A DNA stretch of 64,000 bases from Cognataquiflexum gelatinilyticum (GTDB taxonomy: Bacteria > Bacteroidota > Bacteroidia > Cytophagales > Cyclobacteriaceae). Location of the stretch: assembly GCF_024813435.1 (NCBI RefSeq), contig NZ_JANAEZ010000006.1:1-64000 (forward strand), given 5' to 3'. Below, piece by piece: positions 24,932 to 33,076 of the stretch. How positions within the stretch are numbered: the first letter of the stretch is position 1; each line of letters opens with the position of its first letter. Under the pieces are notes generated by a model. It was not told where the DNA came from. It saw nothing but the letters and a program-made list of their open reading frames with translations, and ran no database searches. Position numbers and translations under genes: made by a program.

Positions 24932-25690
24932 ATGGAAAGGAAAATTGCCTGCATCACAGGTGCTACTTCAGGAATAGGAAAAGCCACAGCCATTGCTTTG
25001 GCAGGACTTGGCTATGCCATCATCGCAACAGGAAGGCGCAAAGAACGCTTGGAAGATCTTTCAAAAGAACTTCCGGCAGGAACTGATTTATTGACGCTTT
25101 GCTTTGATGTCAGAGAAAAAGAAGAAGTCCAAAAGATTTTGGGCAACCTTCCCAAAGGATGGCAGGATGTTGATATCCTCGTGAACAATGCAGGAAATGC
25201 CCACGGCCTAGATCCGATCCAAAGTGGCAGTCTCGAAGATTGGGATGCCATGATGGACATCAATGTGAAAGGATTGTTGTACGTTTCGAAAGAAATCATG
25301 CCGGGCATGATTGCCAGAAAATCCGGCATAATCGTCAATATTGGATCCATTGCAGGCAAGGAAGTCTATCCAAACGGCAATGTCTACTGTGCTTCCAAGC
25401 ATGCTGTAGATGCTATTACCCAAGGAATGCGGATGGATCTCAATCCATTTGGGATCAAAGTGATCGGCTTACATCCCGGCTTGGTGGAGACAGAGTTTTC
25501 CATGGTCAGGTTCAAAGGAGATGCCGAACGCTCCAAAAAAGTTTATCAGGGTTTTCAGCCCTTGACTCCGGAAGATATCGCAGAGACCATTGCATTTGCA
25601 GTAACCAGACCGGCACATGTGGTTTTGGCAGATATAGTAATGTTACCCACAGCACAGGCCTCAGCCACTGTCATCAACAAAAAACTTTAA
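24932..25690 (+). CDS. Short-chain dehydrogenase/reductase
   Basis: 252 residues, classical SDR. Cofactor motif TGATSGIGKATA (residues 9-20) followed by TGRRKERL, whose arginines suggest NADPH preference; NNAG in ILVNNAGNAHG; catalytic Ser in IVNIGSIAGKE and Tyr-x3-Lys in VYCASKHAV. The closest familiar group is the YdfG/serine-3-dehydrogenase-like SDRs that act on small 3-hydroxy acids, but the substrate is not certain. Followed after 12 bases by the VanX-like lipoprotein gene, so probably co-transcribed. Confidence 0.9.
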   Translation: MERKIACITGATSGIGKATAIALAGLGYAIIATGRRKERLEDLSKELPAGTDLLTLCFDVREKEEVQKILGNLPKGWQDVDILVNNAGNAHGLDPIQSGSLEDWDAMMDINVKGLLYVSKEIMPGMIARKSGIIVNIGSIAGKEVYPNGNVYCASKHAVDAITQGMRMDLNPFGIKVIGLHPGLVETEFSMVRFKGDAERSKKVYQGFQPLTPEDIAETIAFAVTRPAHVVLADIVMLPTAQASATVINKKL

Positions 25691-25702
25691 AATAAATCTC
25701 CC

Positions 25703-26455
25703 TTGAAATACCTATCCTATTTATTCTTCCTTCTAATCTTATTCGGCTGCGAGTCTAAGATCAATGAACAGACTTCCAACGGAGTGGAAATCGACGACTT
25801 GGTGGCTATAGGCGATGAGCAGTTTAAGATCAAATATGAGGTCAGCGAATTGGAGCAGAAAATCATTGAAGCGGGGTTGGTGGATGTGGAGGTAGTGATT
25901 CCTGGGATTTTTGTGGATTTGAAATATTCAACCACCGATAATTTCTTTGGCAAAGATGTGTATGGAGACCTGACGAGATGCTATGTGCAGCCCGAAGTCG
26001 CCGAGATGCTCAAAAAAGCCCATGAAAAACTGAAAGAAGAACACCCTGATTTGACTTTTTTGGTTTTTGACGGTGTCAGACCACAGAGTGTACAACAGAT
26101 CCTTTGGGATGAATTGGACAAACCCGATAGCGTCAAACCCCTGTATGTCGCCGACCCTAAAGTCGGTGGTCTGCATAATTTCGGTGTTGCAGTAGACCTT
26201 ACATTGGCTTATCAGGAAAACGGCAAAGAATTGGACATGGGAACGCCTTTTGATTTCTTTGGCTATCCGGCCTATCCCGAGCGTGAAGCCCAGATGCTGT
26301 TGGAAGGGAACATCACAAAAGAACATATCCTCAACCGTGAAATTCTGAGAAGCGTTATGGCATACGGTGGATTTACTGGAATCGGATCAGAATGGTGGCA
26401 TTTCAATGCATTCTCTAGAAAAGAGGCAGGAGAGAAATTTTCCATGGTGAAGTAG
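25703..26455 (+). CDS. VanX/DdpX-type D-Ala-D-Ala dipeptidase, predicted lipoprotein
   Basis: 250 residues starting at a TTG (25703). No ATG precedes the lipobox LILFGC, so the TTG must be the start if the lipoprotein signal is real. The M15D metallopeptidase motifs are complete: GLHNFGVAVDLTL (zinc His and Asp), EWWHFNAF (catalytic Glu, zinc His), and the upstream VFDGVRPQSVQ arginine loop. Family knowledge: VanX enzymes cleave D-Ala-D-Ala. Periplasmic or lipid-anchored members recycle peptidoglycan dipeptides. No vanHA genes are present, so glycopeptide resistance is not implied. Confidence 0.9.
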   Translation: MKYLSYLFFLLILFGCESKINEQTSNGVEIDDLVAIGDEQFKIKYEVSELEQKIIEAGLVDVEVVIPGIFVDLKYSTTDNFFGKDVYGDLTRCYVQPEVAEMLKKAHEKLKEEHPDLTFLVFDGVRPQSVQQILWDELDKPDSVKPLYVADPKVGGLHNFGVAVDLTLAYQENGKELDMGTPFDFFGYPAYPEREAQMLLEGNITKEHILNREILRSVMAYGGFTGIGSEWWHFNAFSRKEAGEKFSMVK

Positions 26456-26465
26456 GGATTGGAAG

Positions 26466-26587
26466 ATTACAAAATTTTAAAATTGAAAAATTGGAAAATT
26501 TCACAAAGTCTCGCTTCTCGCTACTGGTTTCTCGGCTCTAATCTCTCGCTTCTAAATACTTGATACTAAAATCTTGATACTAAAAAT
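26466..26587. repeat. Composite microrepeat gap: three repeat families in series
   Basis: Between the VanX-like gene and the thuA-like gene, in order: an AATTTT/GAAAAATTGG run (26466-26502), a TCTCGCTTCTCG run (26508-26553) and a TACTTGATACTAAAATCTTG run (26553-26587). The last ends 5 bases before the ATG at 26592, so the ribosome-binding region of the next gene is itself repeat-derived. Confidence 0.65.
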
Positions 26588-26591
26588 TAAC

Positions 26592-27347
26592 ATGAACCTA
26601 AAAACCTACTTATCATCCCTACTGCTCGTCTGCATCATGATGCTGGGCTTGAGCTTGGAAACATTTGCGCAAAGCAATCCCCAATTTCGTGTCTTGGTTT
26701 TTAGCAGGACCAAAGGATTTCGTCACCAATCGATTCCTGATGGTGTTGTGGCATTGAAAAAAATGGCAAGAGACCAGATATTTGATATTTTCACCACCGA
26801 GGATGAAGCCTTCATCACAGACAAAAACCTGGAGCGTTTTGATGTAATCGTCATGATGAGCACTACCGGGACGATTTTCAACGACGAGCAAAAAGCCGTT
26901 ATCCAACGTTTTGTCCAGGCAGGAAAAGGAATAGTGGGTATCCACAGCGCCACTGATACCGAATACCAATGGCCATGGTACACAAAACTCATCGGAGCGC
27001 AGTTTATGAACCATCCGCATCAGCAGACTTTGAAGCTGAATGTTGTCAACCGTGAGCACCCGGCAACCTATCACTTGCCTGAAAAATGGGTTTGGTCCGA
27101 CGAGATTTATGCTTTCAAAAATTTCAATCCTGATGTAAAAGTCTTGATCACAGCAGATGAAAGAACCTACGATCCCAAAAACGGTATGGGAGAATTCCAT
27201 CCTATGTCCTGGACCAATGAATATGACGGAGGAAGGATGTTCTATACTGCCATGGGCCATACAGATTGGGCATTTTTGGACGCAGACTTCCTCAAACATG
27301 TCTATGGAGGAATCTGGTGGGCAGCCAAAGGGTTCCCGATAGATTAA
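26592..27347 (+). CDS. ThuA-like domain protein, secreted
   Basis: 251 residues from the ATG at 26592 (MNLKTYLSSL), with a signal peptide ending about FAQS. The ThuA fold (glutamine-amidotransferase-like Rossmann) is seen from VLVFSRTKGFRHQSIPDG, through MSTTGTIFNDEQKAVIQRFV and GIHSATDTEYQWPWYTKLIG, to GGRMFYTAMGHTDWAF. Family knowledge: ThuA-like proteins occur in trehalose or other sugar utilisation loci; bacterial secreted members are poorly characterised. No sugar genes are next to it here. A strong terminator follows. Confidence 0.9.
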   Translation: MNLKTYLSSLLLVCIMMLGLSLETFAQSNPQFRVLVFSRTKGFRHQSIPDGVVALKKMARDQIFDIFTTEDEAFITDKNLERFDVIVMMSTTGTIFNDEQKAVIQRFVQAGKGIVGIHSATDTEYQWPWYTKLIGAQFMNHPHQQTLKLNVVNREHPATYHLPEKWVWSDEIYAFKNFNPDVKVLITADERTYDPKNGMGEFHPMSWTNEYDGGRMFYTAMGHTDWAFLDADFLKHVYGGIWWAAKGFPID

Positions 27348-27375
27348 TAATTTGAATTTCATCTCTTTAATTCAA

Positions 27376-27404
27376 GGCAGGTTTCCCAAACCTGCCTTTT
27401 TTTT
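27376..27404 (+). terminator. Rho-independent terminator after the thuA-like gene
   Basis: GGCAGGTTT (27376-27384), loop ccc, AAACCTGCC (27388-27396), then eight T. A classic structure, 29 bases beyond the stop codon. Confidence 0.9.
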
Positions 27405-27561
27405 ATTCATTTTTTGGGGAAATACTTTCTAAAAAAACCATCTGCTACCTATCAATTATTTCAATTTATACCTTCCATATTTCCATTTAAATCTAATCTC
27501 CCCAAAAATTCTTGGAGAACTTTGTCATATAATCGTAACTTTTTGACACTAAAGATCAGAA

Positions 27562-28044
27562 ATGAAAAAACACTGGCTGGAAACCATACTCAAAGAACTT
27601 CATCCTGAAGCTTACCATTGGTCGCGACAGTGTTGCTCATTTGATGAGGACAAGGCAAAAGATGTCCTTCAGTTGGTGTATCTGAAAATCCTGGAAGGCA
27701 AAGCAGTCTATAAAGAAAAGTCCCAAGTGAAAACCTGGCTCTTTTCAGTGATCAGGATTACGGCTTACGAAGAATTTAAAAAAGAAGGTAAAAACACCTC
27801 ATTGGATCAGCTAGCAGACATGGCCTATGAAGATGATCCTCCGGAAAATGATTCCCATGAAGCTTTGCTCCAAGCGCTGCCGGATAGGCAAAAGGAAGTG
27901 TTGCTGATGGTATTCTACCACGACATGACTTTGGAGCAATGTGCCGAAGTGATGCAGCTACATATCGGCACGGTGCGGACCCATTATGACCGGGGAAAGA
28001 AAAAATTGAAAGAGTGGATTGAAAAAACAAGAATCGAAAAGTGA
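27562..28044 (+). CDS. RNA polymerase ECF-type sigma factor
   Basis: 160 residues. Sigma region 2 (DEDKAKDVLQLVYLKILEG with the following VKTWLFSVIRITAYEEF) and region 4 (ALPDRQKEVLLMVFYHDMTL then HIGTVRTHYDRGKKKL) are present without any extra domain. Its stop overlaps the start of the next gene as TGATG, so sigma factor and membrane partner are translationally coupled. Such triads usually control an envelope or metal response and autoregulate, but the target promoter cannot be told from one site. Confidence 0.92.
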   Translation: MKKHWLETILKELHPEAYHWSRQCCSFDEDKAKDVLQLVYLKILEGKAVYKEKSQVKTWLFSVIRITAYEEFKKEGKNTSLDQLADMAYEDDPPENDSHEALLQALPDRQKEVLLMVFYHDMTLEQCAEVMQLHIGTVRTHYDRGKKKLKEWIEKTRIEK

Positions 28045-28364
28045 TGAGAAACGAAACCGATAAAGAAATACAAGGCTTCTTTGATCAATTAAAGGAGAAG
28101 GACCAAAAGATTCAAATTCCGGCTTTTCCGGAACCTGCAAACCAAAGAAGCATTAATTGGTGGATTCCTTTGGGGATTGCAGCTTCGTTGGCGGTAGCAG
28201 CTTGGTTATTTCCAGGAAATGAACCGAATCAATCCTTGCATAAGGATGTGATCATCATTACTCTCGAGGAGGGTAAAAACCATGAACTTCAATTCAAAAT
28301 TGAAAGAACATCCGAGTTGGAATCCTGGGAATCCCCAACATCATCACTATTGACAGAATTTTAA
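28044..28364 (+). CDS. Small single-pass membrane protein, probable anti-sigma factor
   Basis: 106 residues from the ATG at 28044, sharing one base with the sigma-factor stop (TGATG). A charged cytoplasmic N-terminus (ETDKEIQGFFDQLKEKDQ), one membrane helix (WWIPLGIAASLAVAAWLF) and a short outer segment. There is no recognisable zinc-binding anti-sigma motif (HxxxCxxC). The anti-sigma role is inferred from topology and gene order only. Confidence 0.7.
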   Translation: MRNETDKEIQGFFDQLKEKDQKIQIPAFPEPANQRSINWWIPLGIAASLAVAAWLFPGNEPNQSLHKDVIIITLEEGKNHELQFKIERTSELESWESPTSSLLTEF

Positions 28365-28374
28365 CTCAAATCGT

Positions 28375-29049
28375 ATGAAAAAGCTATTGATAATTGGGAT
28401 GATTCTATGTTCAGGTGTAACCAATGCACAGGATATGTTCCAGGAAGTACTCTTTTCGGCCGATCTGGTTTTCCAAAACAGTTTTGCCATTTCCCTAACG
28501 GACAAACAGGCAGATAAAATCACCAAAATTTACAGCCAAAATTTCATGGACTTCAGGAAGGTAAAATGGGACTTAGATGAGGCTAACGTAAAACTGAGAA
28601 AGATGCTCAAAGAGCCAAGGATTAATTCGGAGGCCGTTTCCAAGCAATTGGACTTAATCCTTGGATTAGAAAACTTACTGAAGAAGAAGCAATTATTGAC
28701 TTTGGTTGCGATCAAGAATGAACTTAGTGAAACACAACAAAAGGAGCTTCAGGAACTTAAGGAAATAAGCGATATTTCAATACCATTTTCCCACGGCCGT
28801 AGCAAAACTGCGACTGAAGCCAACAATAATCCAAACGTAAAACTCAGGCTTTCAGCAAATTCTGAAAATAGCCCATTGATGTTATTATCAACAAAGGATG
28901 GTATCATTAAGATAGCGGATATTAATAAAATCAATCCTGATGACATCCAAAGTCTTGAAGTGTTAAAAGACAAATTTTTAATCGATAAATATGGGGAGAA
29001 AGCCAAAAACGGCGTCGTCATCATCACTCTCAAAAAAGATAAGCAGTAA
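28375..29049 (+). CDS. Periplasmic Spy/CpxP-like protein with a TonB-plug-like tail
   Basis: 224 residues with a signal peptide (MKKLLIIGMILCSGVTNAQ). The middle is helical, with an LTxxQ-type motif (SLTDKQADKI) and a second, weaker one (ELSETQQKEL), as in Spy/CpxP chaperone-like sensors. The C-terminal 60 residues instead read INPDDIQSLEVLKDKFLI and YGEKAKNGVVIITLKK, the pattern found at the end of TonB-dependent receptor plug domains, with no barrel following. It is the third gene of the sigma-factor operon (10-base gap), so it may sense periplasmic stress or metals for the sigma/anti-sigma pair. Confidence 0.75.
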   Translation: MKKLLIIGMILCSGVTNAQDMFQEVLFSADLVFQNSFAISLTDKQADKITKIYSQNFMDFRKVKWDLDEANVKLRKMLKEPRINSEAVSKQLDLILGLENLLKKKQLLTLVAIKNELSETQQKELQELKEISDISIPFSHGRSKTATEANNNPNVKLRLSANSENSPLMLLSTKDGIIKIADINKINPDDIQSLEVLKDKFLIDKYGEKAKNGVVIITLKKDKQ

Positions 29050-29123
29050 GCGATACCCTCTAAAAGTTCGGACCCTAAGATTAGAATTACATTTTTCCTC
29101 AAACCAATCCAAACCTATTTAAC

Positions 29124-30278
29124 ATGAAATTCATACTCCTTGCATTTTCAATTTTAATTCTTTTTTCATGCGCAACTTCAGTAAAAGAAAATGTCGAAGA
29201 TTACTCGAAAATCACCCTGACAATGGACACGGTGGTGGTGGATTCAGGTGATGATATTATTAATCTTAAATATGGAATCTGGACCAATACCCTAAGTGAA
29301 GACAATAAATTTCTTTATCTGTGGAACACTGGAGAAAGCACCATGGACAAAATCAACCTTGAAGCATTGCGGTTGGAGAAAAAAATCCCATTTGAAAGGG
29401 AAGGGCCTAATGGTGTAGGGGATTATGTGTCTTGGATGAGTTTTTTACATGAAAATGAGGTATTGTTGGCGGGTTTCGGGACGCTGTTGAATTTTGACAT
29501 GGAGGGGAAAAAAATCCGTGATCTTGATTTAGGTAAAGTAACATTCGGGAAAGTCAACTTAGAGGCAGGCGATGGCTTTGACAGAAATCCAATCCCCTTA
29601 GAAAAAGGAGATGTTATTTACGGATACCTTGGCAATGGAATTAAGGGTACATGGACTTTTGTCAAGGCTAATTTTAAAGAAAATAAACTGACAAGGATTG
29701 AGTTGCCCGGGATCAATGAGCTTCCCGACTACAGGATTCTGTTGGAAGGAGATAACATCAATTCCTCCGCTTCACCCGAAAAGTTTTTGAAAAAAGCCGG
29801 CAATAGAATCATCATTTCCAGTTCAGCCTATAGTACCCTGTATGTGTTAAATTTAAACGATGATTCTGTTTATCAGGCCAATTATACCCCAACGCTTTCT
29901 CCCAAACAAAAAAAAGGGGGATATCCTGAGAAAGTGGAATCAGTGGAACGATTTAGGGAAGTAATGGCCGAGATTGATACTGAGATCAACTTTCAGGCCC
30001 CGGTTTGGGATGAACAAAACCGCAGGTTCTACCGCTTCTCATTTGAAACACTTCCTAAAGATATTTACAAAGGGCCATTATTTCTAAGCGCACATCAACG
30101 ACCCATTTCCAAGGTTTACCTCAGTATTTTAGATGAAAACTTGAACCTGTTAGGGGAGACTCTTTTGAATATCAAACAAGTCCCAAATACTGTATTCGTC
30201 CGTGACGGCCAAATATGGTCCTATGTCAATGTGGAGGATGAATTGGGTTTTGTGAGGATGACTATCAATTATGAATAA
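29124..30278 (+). CDS. DUF4221 lipoprotein
   Basis: 384 residues. Lipobox LILFSC (Cys16), then a repetitive beta-rich domain consistent with a six-bladed propeller: LKYGIWTNTLSEDNKFLYLW, EREGPNGVGDYV, LPDYRILLEG. DUF4221 proteins are near-specific to Cyclobacteriaceae and relatives and often occur in many copies. Function unknown; probably at the periplasmic face of the outer or inner membrane. It follows the sigma operon after 74 bases and may belong to it. Ends in an array of palindromes. Confidence 0.88.
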   Translation: MKFILLAFSILILFSCATSVKENVEDYSKITLTMDTVVVDSGDDIINLKYGIWTNTLSEDNKFLYLWNTGESTMDKINLEALRLEKKIPFEREGPNGVGDYVSWMSFLHENEVLLAGFGTLLNFDMEGKKIRDLDLGKVTFGKVNLEAGDGFDRNPIPLEKGDVIYGYLGNGIKGTWTFVKANFKENKLTRIELPGINELPDYRILLEGDNINSSASPEKFLKKAGNRIIISSSAYSTLYVLNLNDDSVYQANYTPTLSPKQKKGGYPEKVESVERFREVMAEIDTEINFQAPVWDEQNRRFYRFSFETLPKDIYKGPLFLSAHQRPISKVYLSILDENLNLLGETLLNIKQVPNTVFVRDGQIWSYVNVEDELGFVRMTINYE

Positions 30279-30287
30279 CTGACACTT

Positions 30288-30518
30288 CAAGGGTTCTGAA
30301 CCCTTGGAGGATTTATGAGAAAGACCGTTGAGGTTTTTTTCAAACCTCGAAGGTCTTCTGGTTAAATTTTTAATGACTGATTTGAAGAATTTGATAATCT
30401 TCGAGGTCTTCAAGACCTCGAAGATTATAGCATACGGCCTTTGAGTTTTATATCAAACCTCAAAGGTTTTTTTATTATAGACCCCAAAACCCTCGAGGTC
30501 GAAAAGACCTCAAGGGTT
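30288..30518. repeat. Array of five palindromic elements between convergent genes
   Basis: Hairpins in order: 30288-30306 (CAAGGGTTC-T-GAACCCTTG); 30321-30357 (AAGACC..GAGGTTT / AAACCTC..GGTCTT); 30394-30428, a perfect 17-bp repeat ATAATCTTCGAGGTCTT with a 1-base centre; 30438-30466 (CCTTTGAG / CTCAAAGG, followed by seven T, a plausible terminator); 30488-30518 (AACCCT-C-GAGGTC / GACCTC-A-AGGGTT). All are variants of a GAGGTC/GACCTC core. The last one supplies the final codons and stop of the DUF885 gene. Confidence 0.85.
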
Positions 30519-32198
30519 CAAAAACCTCCAAGTACTCTTAAAATTCCTTGGCAGATTTTCTTCTTTCATCCTTGCACGGAGCAGTTCGATCGGCATGTAG
30601 TTTTGACTGATAAAGAAATCATGGAATTGCTTTTCGGTCATTTTTCCCGAGGCCAACATCTCGTTTTTCAAAGCATAGACCTGCAATCCCCCGATCATAT
30701 ACGCCAACTGGTAAAGCGGGCCATAACTTCCTTCAAATGACCTTCTGACTTCCGCCTCGGCATTAGCCCGCTCATGACCGACCTTGTCCACGAGGAAGTC
30801 GATGCATTGCTGCGGTGTCCATTTGCCAAGGTGGTAATTGAGCGAAAAGACAATCCTTGCTGCCCGGTGCATTCTCCAAAACAACATACCCACTTTATCC
30901 TCGGCATTTCTTGGGAAATTTTTGTCCCAAAGGTTAAACTCCCAATACAATGTCCATCCTTCCACCCAAAACGGCGTATTGAACATCCTTCTGTGTGGAA
31001 AATGCCGCTGATTCATGAATTGCTGCATGTGGTGTCCGGGGATGAGTTCATGCTGCACTGTCGCCCTAGAGAAGTGGGGATTGTTTCCCCGCATGCTCAT
31101 CATTTTGTCGGCATGCGACATTTCGGAGGTGGGATAGGAGATGATAATCGTTTCCCCACCCAAAAAGAAGGGACTGACTTTTTGCCTTTCTGCCGACATC
31201 ATGGAAGTCCGCCAGGTTTCTTTGGCCATCTCCGGAATGGTCATCAGGTCTCTTTCTTCCAAAAAGGTGATCGCTTCCTCTGCCATTTCGGTGACCATCT
31301 GCGGCCATTCTCCGGCAGGAACGTAGGTATTTTTGACTTTCTCCAAAGCGGCTTTCCAGTCATTTCCAAATCCCAATTCCTGCGAGGCTTTTAACATTTC
31401 GCGCTCGCACCAGGCATACTGCTTTTCCCCTTCTGCCAAAAGTTCTTCTGCTGTATAGGGAATCATGTTGTAAGCCAGTTCCTTTTCAATGGCTGTTTTG
31501 CCTACCACTTTGCCGATGATTCCCGAACCGTCATCCTTCACAACGGTATTTTCAAAATGGTTTTTCAAAAATTCGCCATAGGCTTTTAAGCTTTTGTCCA
31601 TGCTAGACATGGGTTCTTTCATCCACCAAGTGAATTCCGGGTCATAATCAAAGTAAAACTTGTAAGCTTCTTCTGTACTCTTTCTCATCGCTTCTACCAC
31701 TTGGGAGGCAAGTTCCGCTTTTTGCCAACTGTCGTAAGGCTTGCTTTTTTTGCTTTGCTCCCATTTGGTTTTCATGGCCATTTCGACTTGGGTAAAAGTA
31801 GCCGCCAATTCCTGCGCATTGGGTTTGATGGCCATCCTTCTTGCCTGATAGAATTTTTCCAGTGGGGCTTCAAAATCCACCACGTTTTTTACGGCTTTGT
31901 ATTCTTCAAAGGCAGCGGAATGAAAGTAGCTTTCCTTTTCAAGGTAATTTTTGAAAATCTGATAGTCCAACTTGCCATCTGCCGAATAAGAATCATAAGG
32001 CATATTCTCGAGGGCTTTCAGCCAATCAAGATACAGGCGGCCGATCCTTTCAAAATATTCATCCGAAAGAGGATTGTTATACTTTCTGTTGAGGGCAGTC
32101 CTGTCAGCCTGATAGCTCATAATGGCAGGATAGAGTTCGGAGGCGGATACCTGCCAAGCCATCAAGAACATGATAGAAATGAGGAGCAGTTTTTTCAT
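30510..32198 (-). CDS. DUF885-family secreted metallopeptidase-like protein
   Basis: 562 residues, signal peptide ending about QVSAS (residue 20). The DUF885 metal site is present: HELIPGHH (383-390) and, further on, WVEGWTLYWE with its conserved Glu. Proteins of this family are predicted metallopeptidases; a few relatives are carboxypeptidase-like. It is translated from the same message as the AraC regulator (4-base overlap) and lies divergently beside the hydroxyproline genes, so cleavage of hydroxyproline-containing peptides is a reasonable but unproven idea. Its last residues (LNP) come from the palindrome array. Confidence 0.87.
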   Translation of the reverse strand: MKKLLLISIMFLMAWQVSASELYPAIMSYQADRTALNRKYNNPLSDEYFERIGRLYLDWLKALENMPYDSYSADGKLDYQIFKNYLEKESYFHSAAFEEYKAVKNVVDFEAPLEKFYQARRMAIKPNAQELAATFTQVEMAMKTKWEQSKKSKPYDSWQKAELASQVVEAMRKSTEEAYKFYFDYDPEFTWWMKEPMSSMDKSLKAYGEFLKNHFENTVVKDDGSGIIGKVVGKTAIEKELAYNMIPYTAEELLAEGEKQYAWCEREMLKASQELGFGNDWKAALEKVKNTYVPAGEWPQMVTEMAEEAITFLEERDLMTIPEMAKETWRTSMMSAERQKVSPFFLGGETIIISYPTSEMSHADKMMSMRGNNPHFSRATVQHELIPGHHMQQFMNQRHFPHRRMFNTPFWVEGWTLYWEFNLWDKNFPRNAEDKVGMLFWRMHRAARIVFSLNYHLGKWTPQQCIDFLVDKVGHERANAEAEVRRSFEGSYGPLYQLAYMIGGLQVYALKNEMLASGKMTEKQFHDFFISQNYMPIELLRARMKEENLPRNFKSTWRFLNP

Positions 32199-33076
32199 AG
32201 GTTTTGAAAATGGATTTGTTTGCGGAATGATTTCGGGGTGGTCAGTATATATTTTTTAAATGCCCTATTAAAGTAAGAAAGATTCTGGAAACCTGTCTGA
32301 TAAGCGATTTGGGAAATGGAAAGGTCGGTTTCTTGGAGCAGGTGACAGGACTTGTGAATACGGAGTTCATTCAGGAATTCGGTAAAGGTCTTGCCAGTTC
32401 TCTGTTTGAAGAACCGGCAAAATGCTTCCTTGCTCATATTGGCAGTTCCTGCAACTTCTTTGAGGCTGATGTTGCGGTGGTTCTCCGCAAGGATAAAAGC
32501 CATGACATTCCCCATGCGTTTGCCTTCAAGTTCGGAATAATCCCTGGTAGGAAGCAGACGGTTAAGTGGTTGCATCGCATTGGTTTGTTGCAAGGTTCTG
32601 ATCATTTCCAAGGCTGCAAGGACTTTTTCCATTCCTGTTTTTTGGCCAAATGTCCGGATGCTGTTTTTAAGGAATTCCTGATTTTCGCACCTGACCACGT
32701 AGCAACCTTTGATGGCGTTGACCCATTGCCTGAGTTCCAGAAATTCTTCTACTTCCCAGATTCCTTTACCGAGCGCCTCAAAATCAAAGAAGATCGTGTT
32801 GCTGACGGATTTGATGAAATTGGTTTTTTGGAAGTACTCCTCATCAGAACGGAAAACATGCGGCACATTTGAACCAAGCAGGTAGATATCCCCCGGTTCA
32901 AACCTTCCCAAATAATCCCCAACCATCAGTTGGCCTTTTCCTTCCAGGATGAGGGTAAGTTGCCACTCCGGATGCTGGTGGAGTTTGTCATAGAAGTGAC
33001 TCCCTTCATCGACCTGAAAGCGGACAAATTCCTTTTGTGATTTGGGGATTTTGAAGGGGATAATTTTTAGACTCAT
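32195..33076 (-). CDS. AraC-family transcriptional regulator
   Basis: 293 residues. An N-terminal cupin domain (HFYDKLHQHPEWQLTLILEG, then RFEPGDIYLLGSNVPHVF) for ligand sensing, and a C-terminal AraC pair of helix-turn-helices (SLKEVAGTANMSKEAFCRFF and SISQIAYQTGFQNLSYFNRA). Divergent from the hydroxyproline catabolic cluster across a 308-base gap, and overlapping the DUF885 gene by 4 bases (ATGA). Inference: activator of the catabolic cluster in response to hydroxyproline or a derivative. Confidence 0.92.
   Translation of the reverse strand: MSLKIIPFKIPKSQKEFVRFQVDEGSHFYDKLHQHPEWQLTLILEGKGQLMVGDYLGRFEPGDIYLLGSNVPHVFRSDEEYFQKTNFIKSVSNTIFFDFEALGKGIWEVEEFLELRQWVNAIKGCYVVRCENQEFLKNSIRTFGQKTGMEKVLAALEMIRTLQQTNAMQPLNRLLPTRDYSELEGKRMGNVMAFILAENHRNISLKEVAGTANMSKEAFCRFFKQRTGKTFTEFLNELRIHKSCHLLQETDLSISQIAYQTGFQNLSYFNRAFKKYILTTPKSFRKQIHFQNL

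Noticed and set aside
25703..26455. Glycopeptide-resistance operon
   Set aside because: Only the VanX-like dipeptidase is present; no vanH, vanA-type ligase, vanR or vanS.
26619..27362. 247-residue minus-strand frame opposite the thuA-like gene
   Set aside because: The sense gene has a signal peptide and full ThuA pattern; the antisense frame shows no family features.
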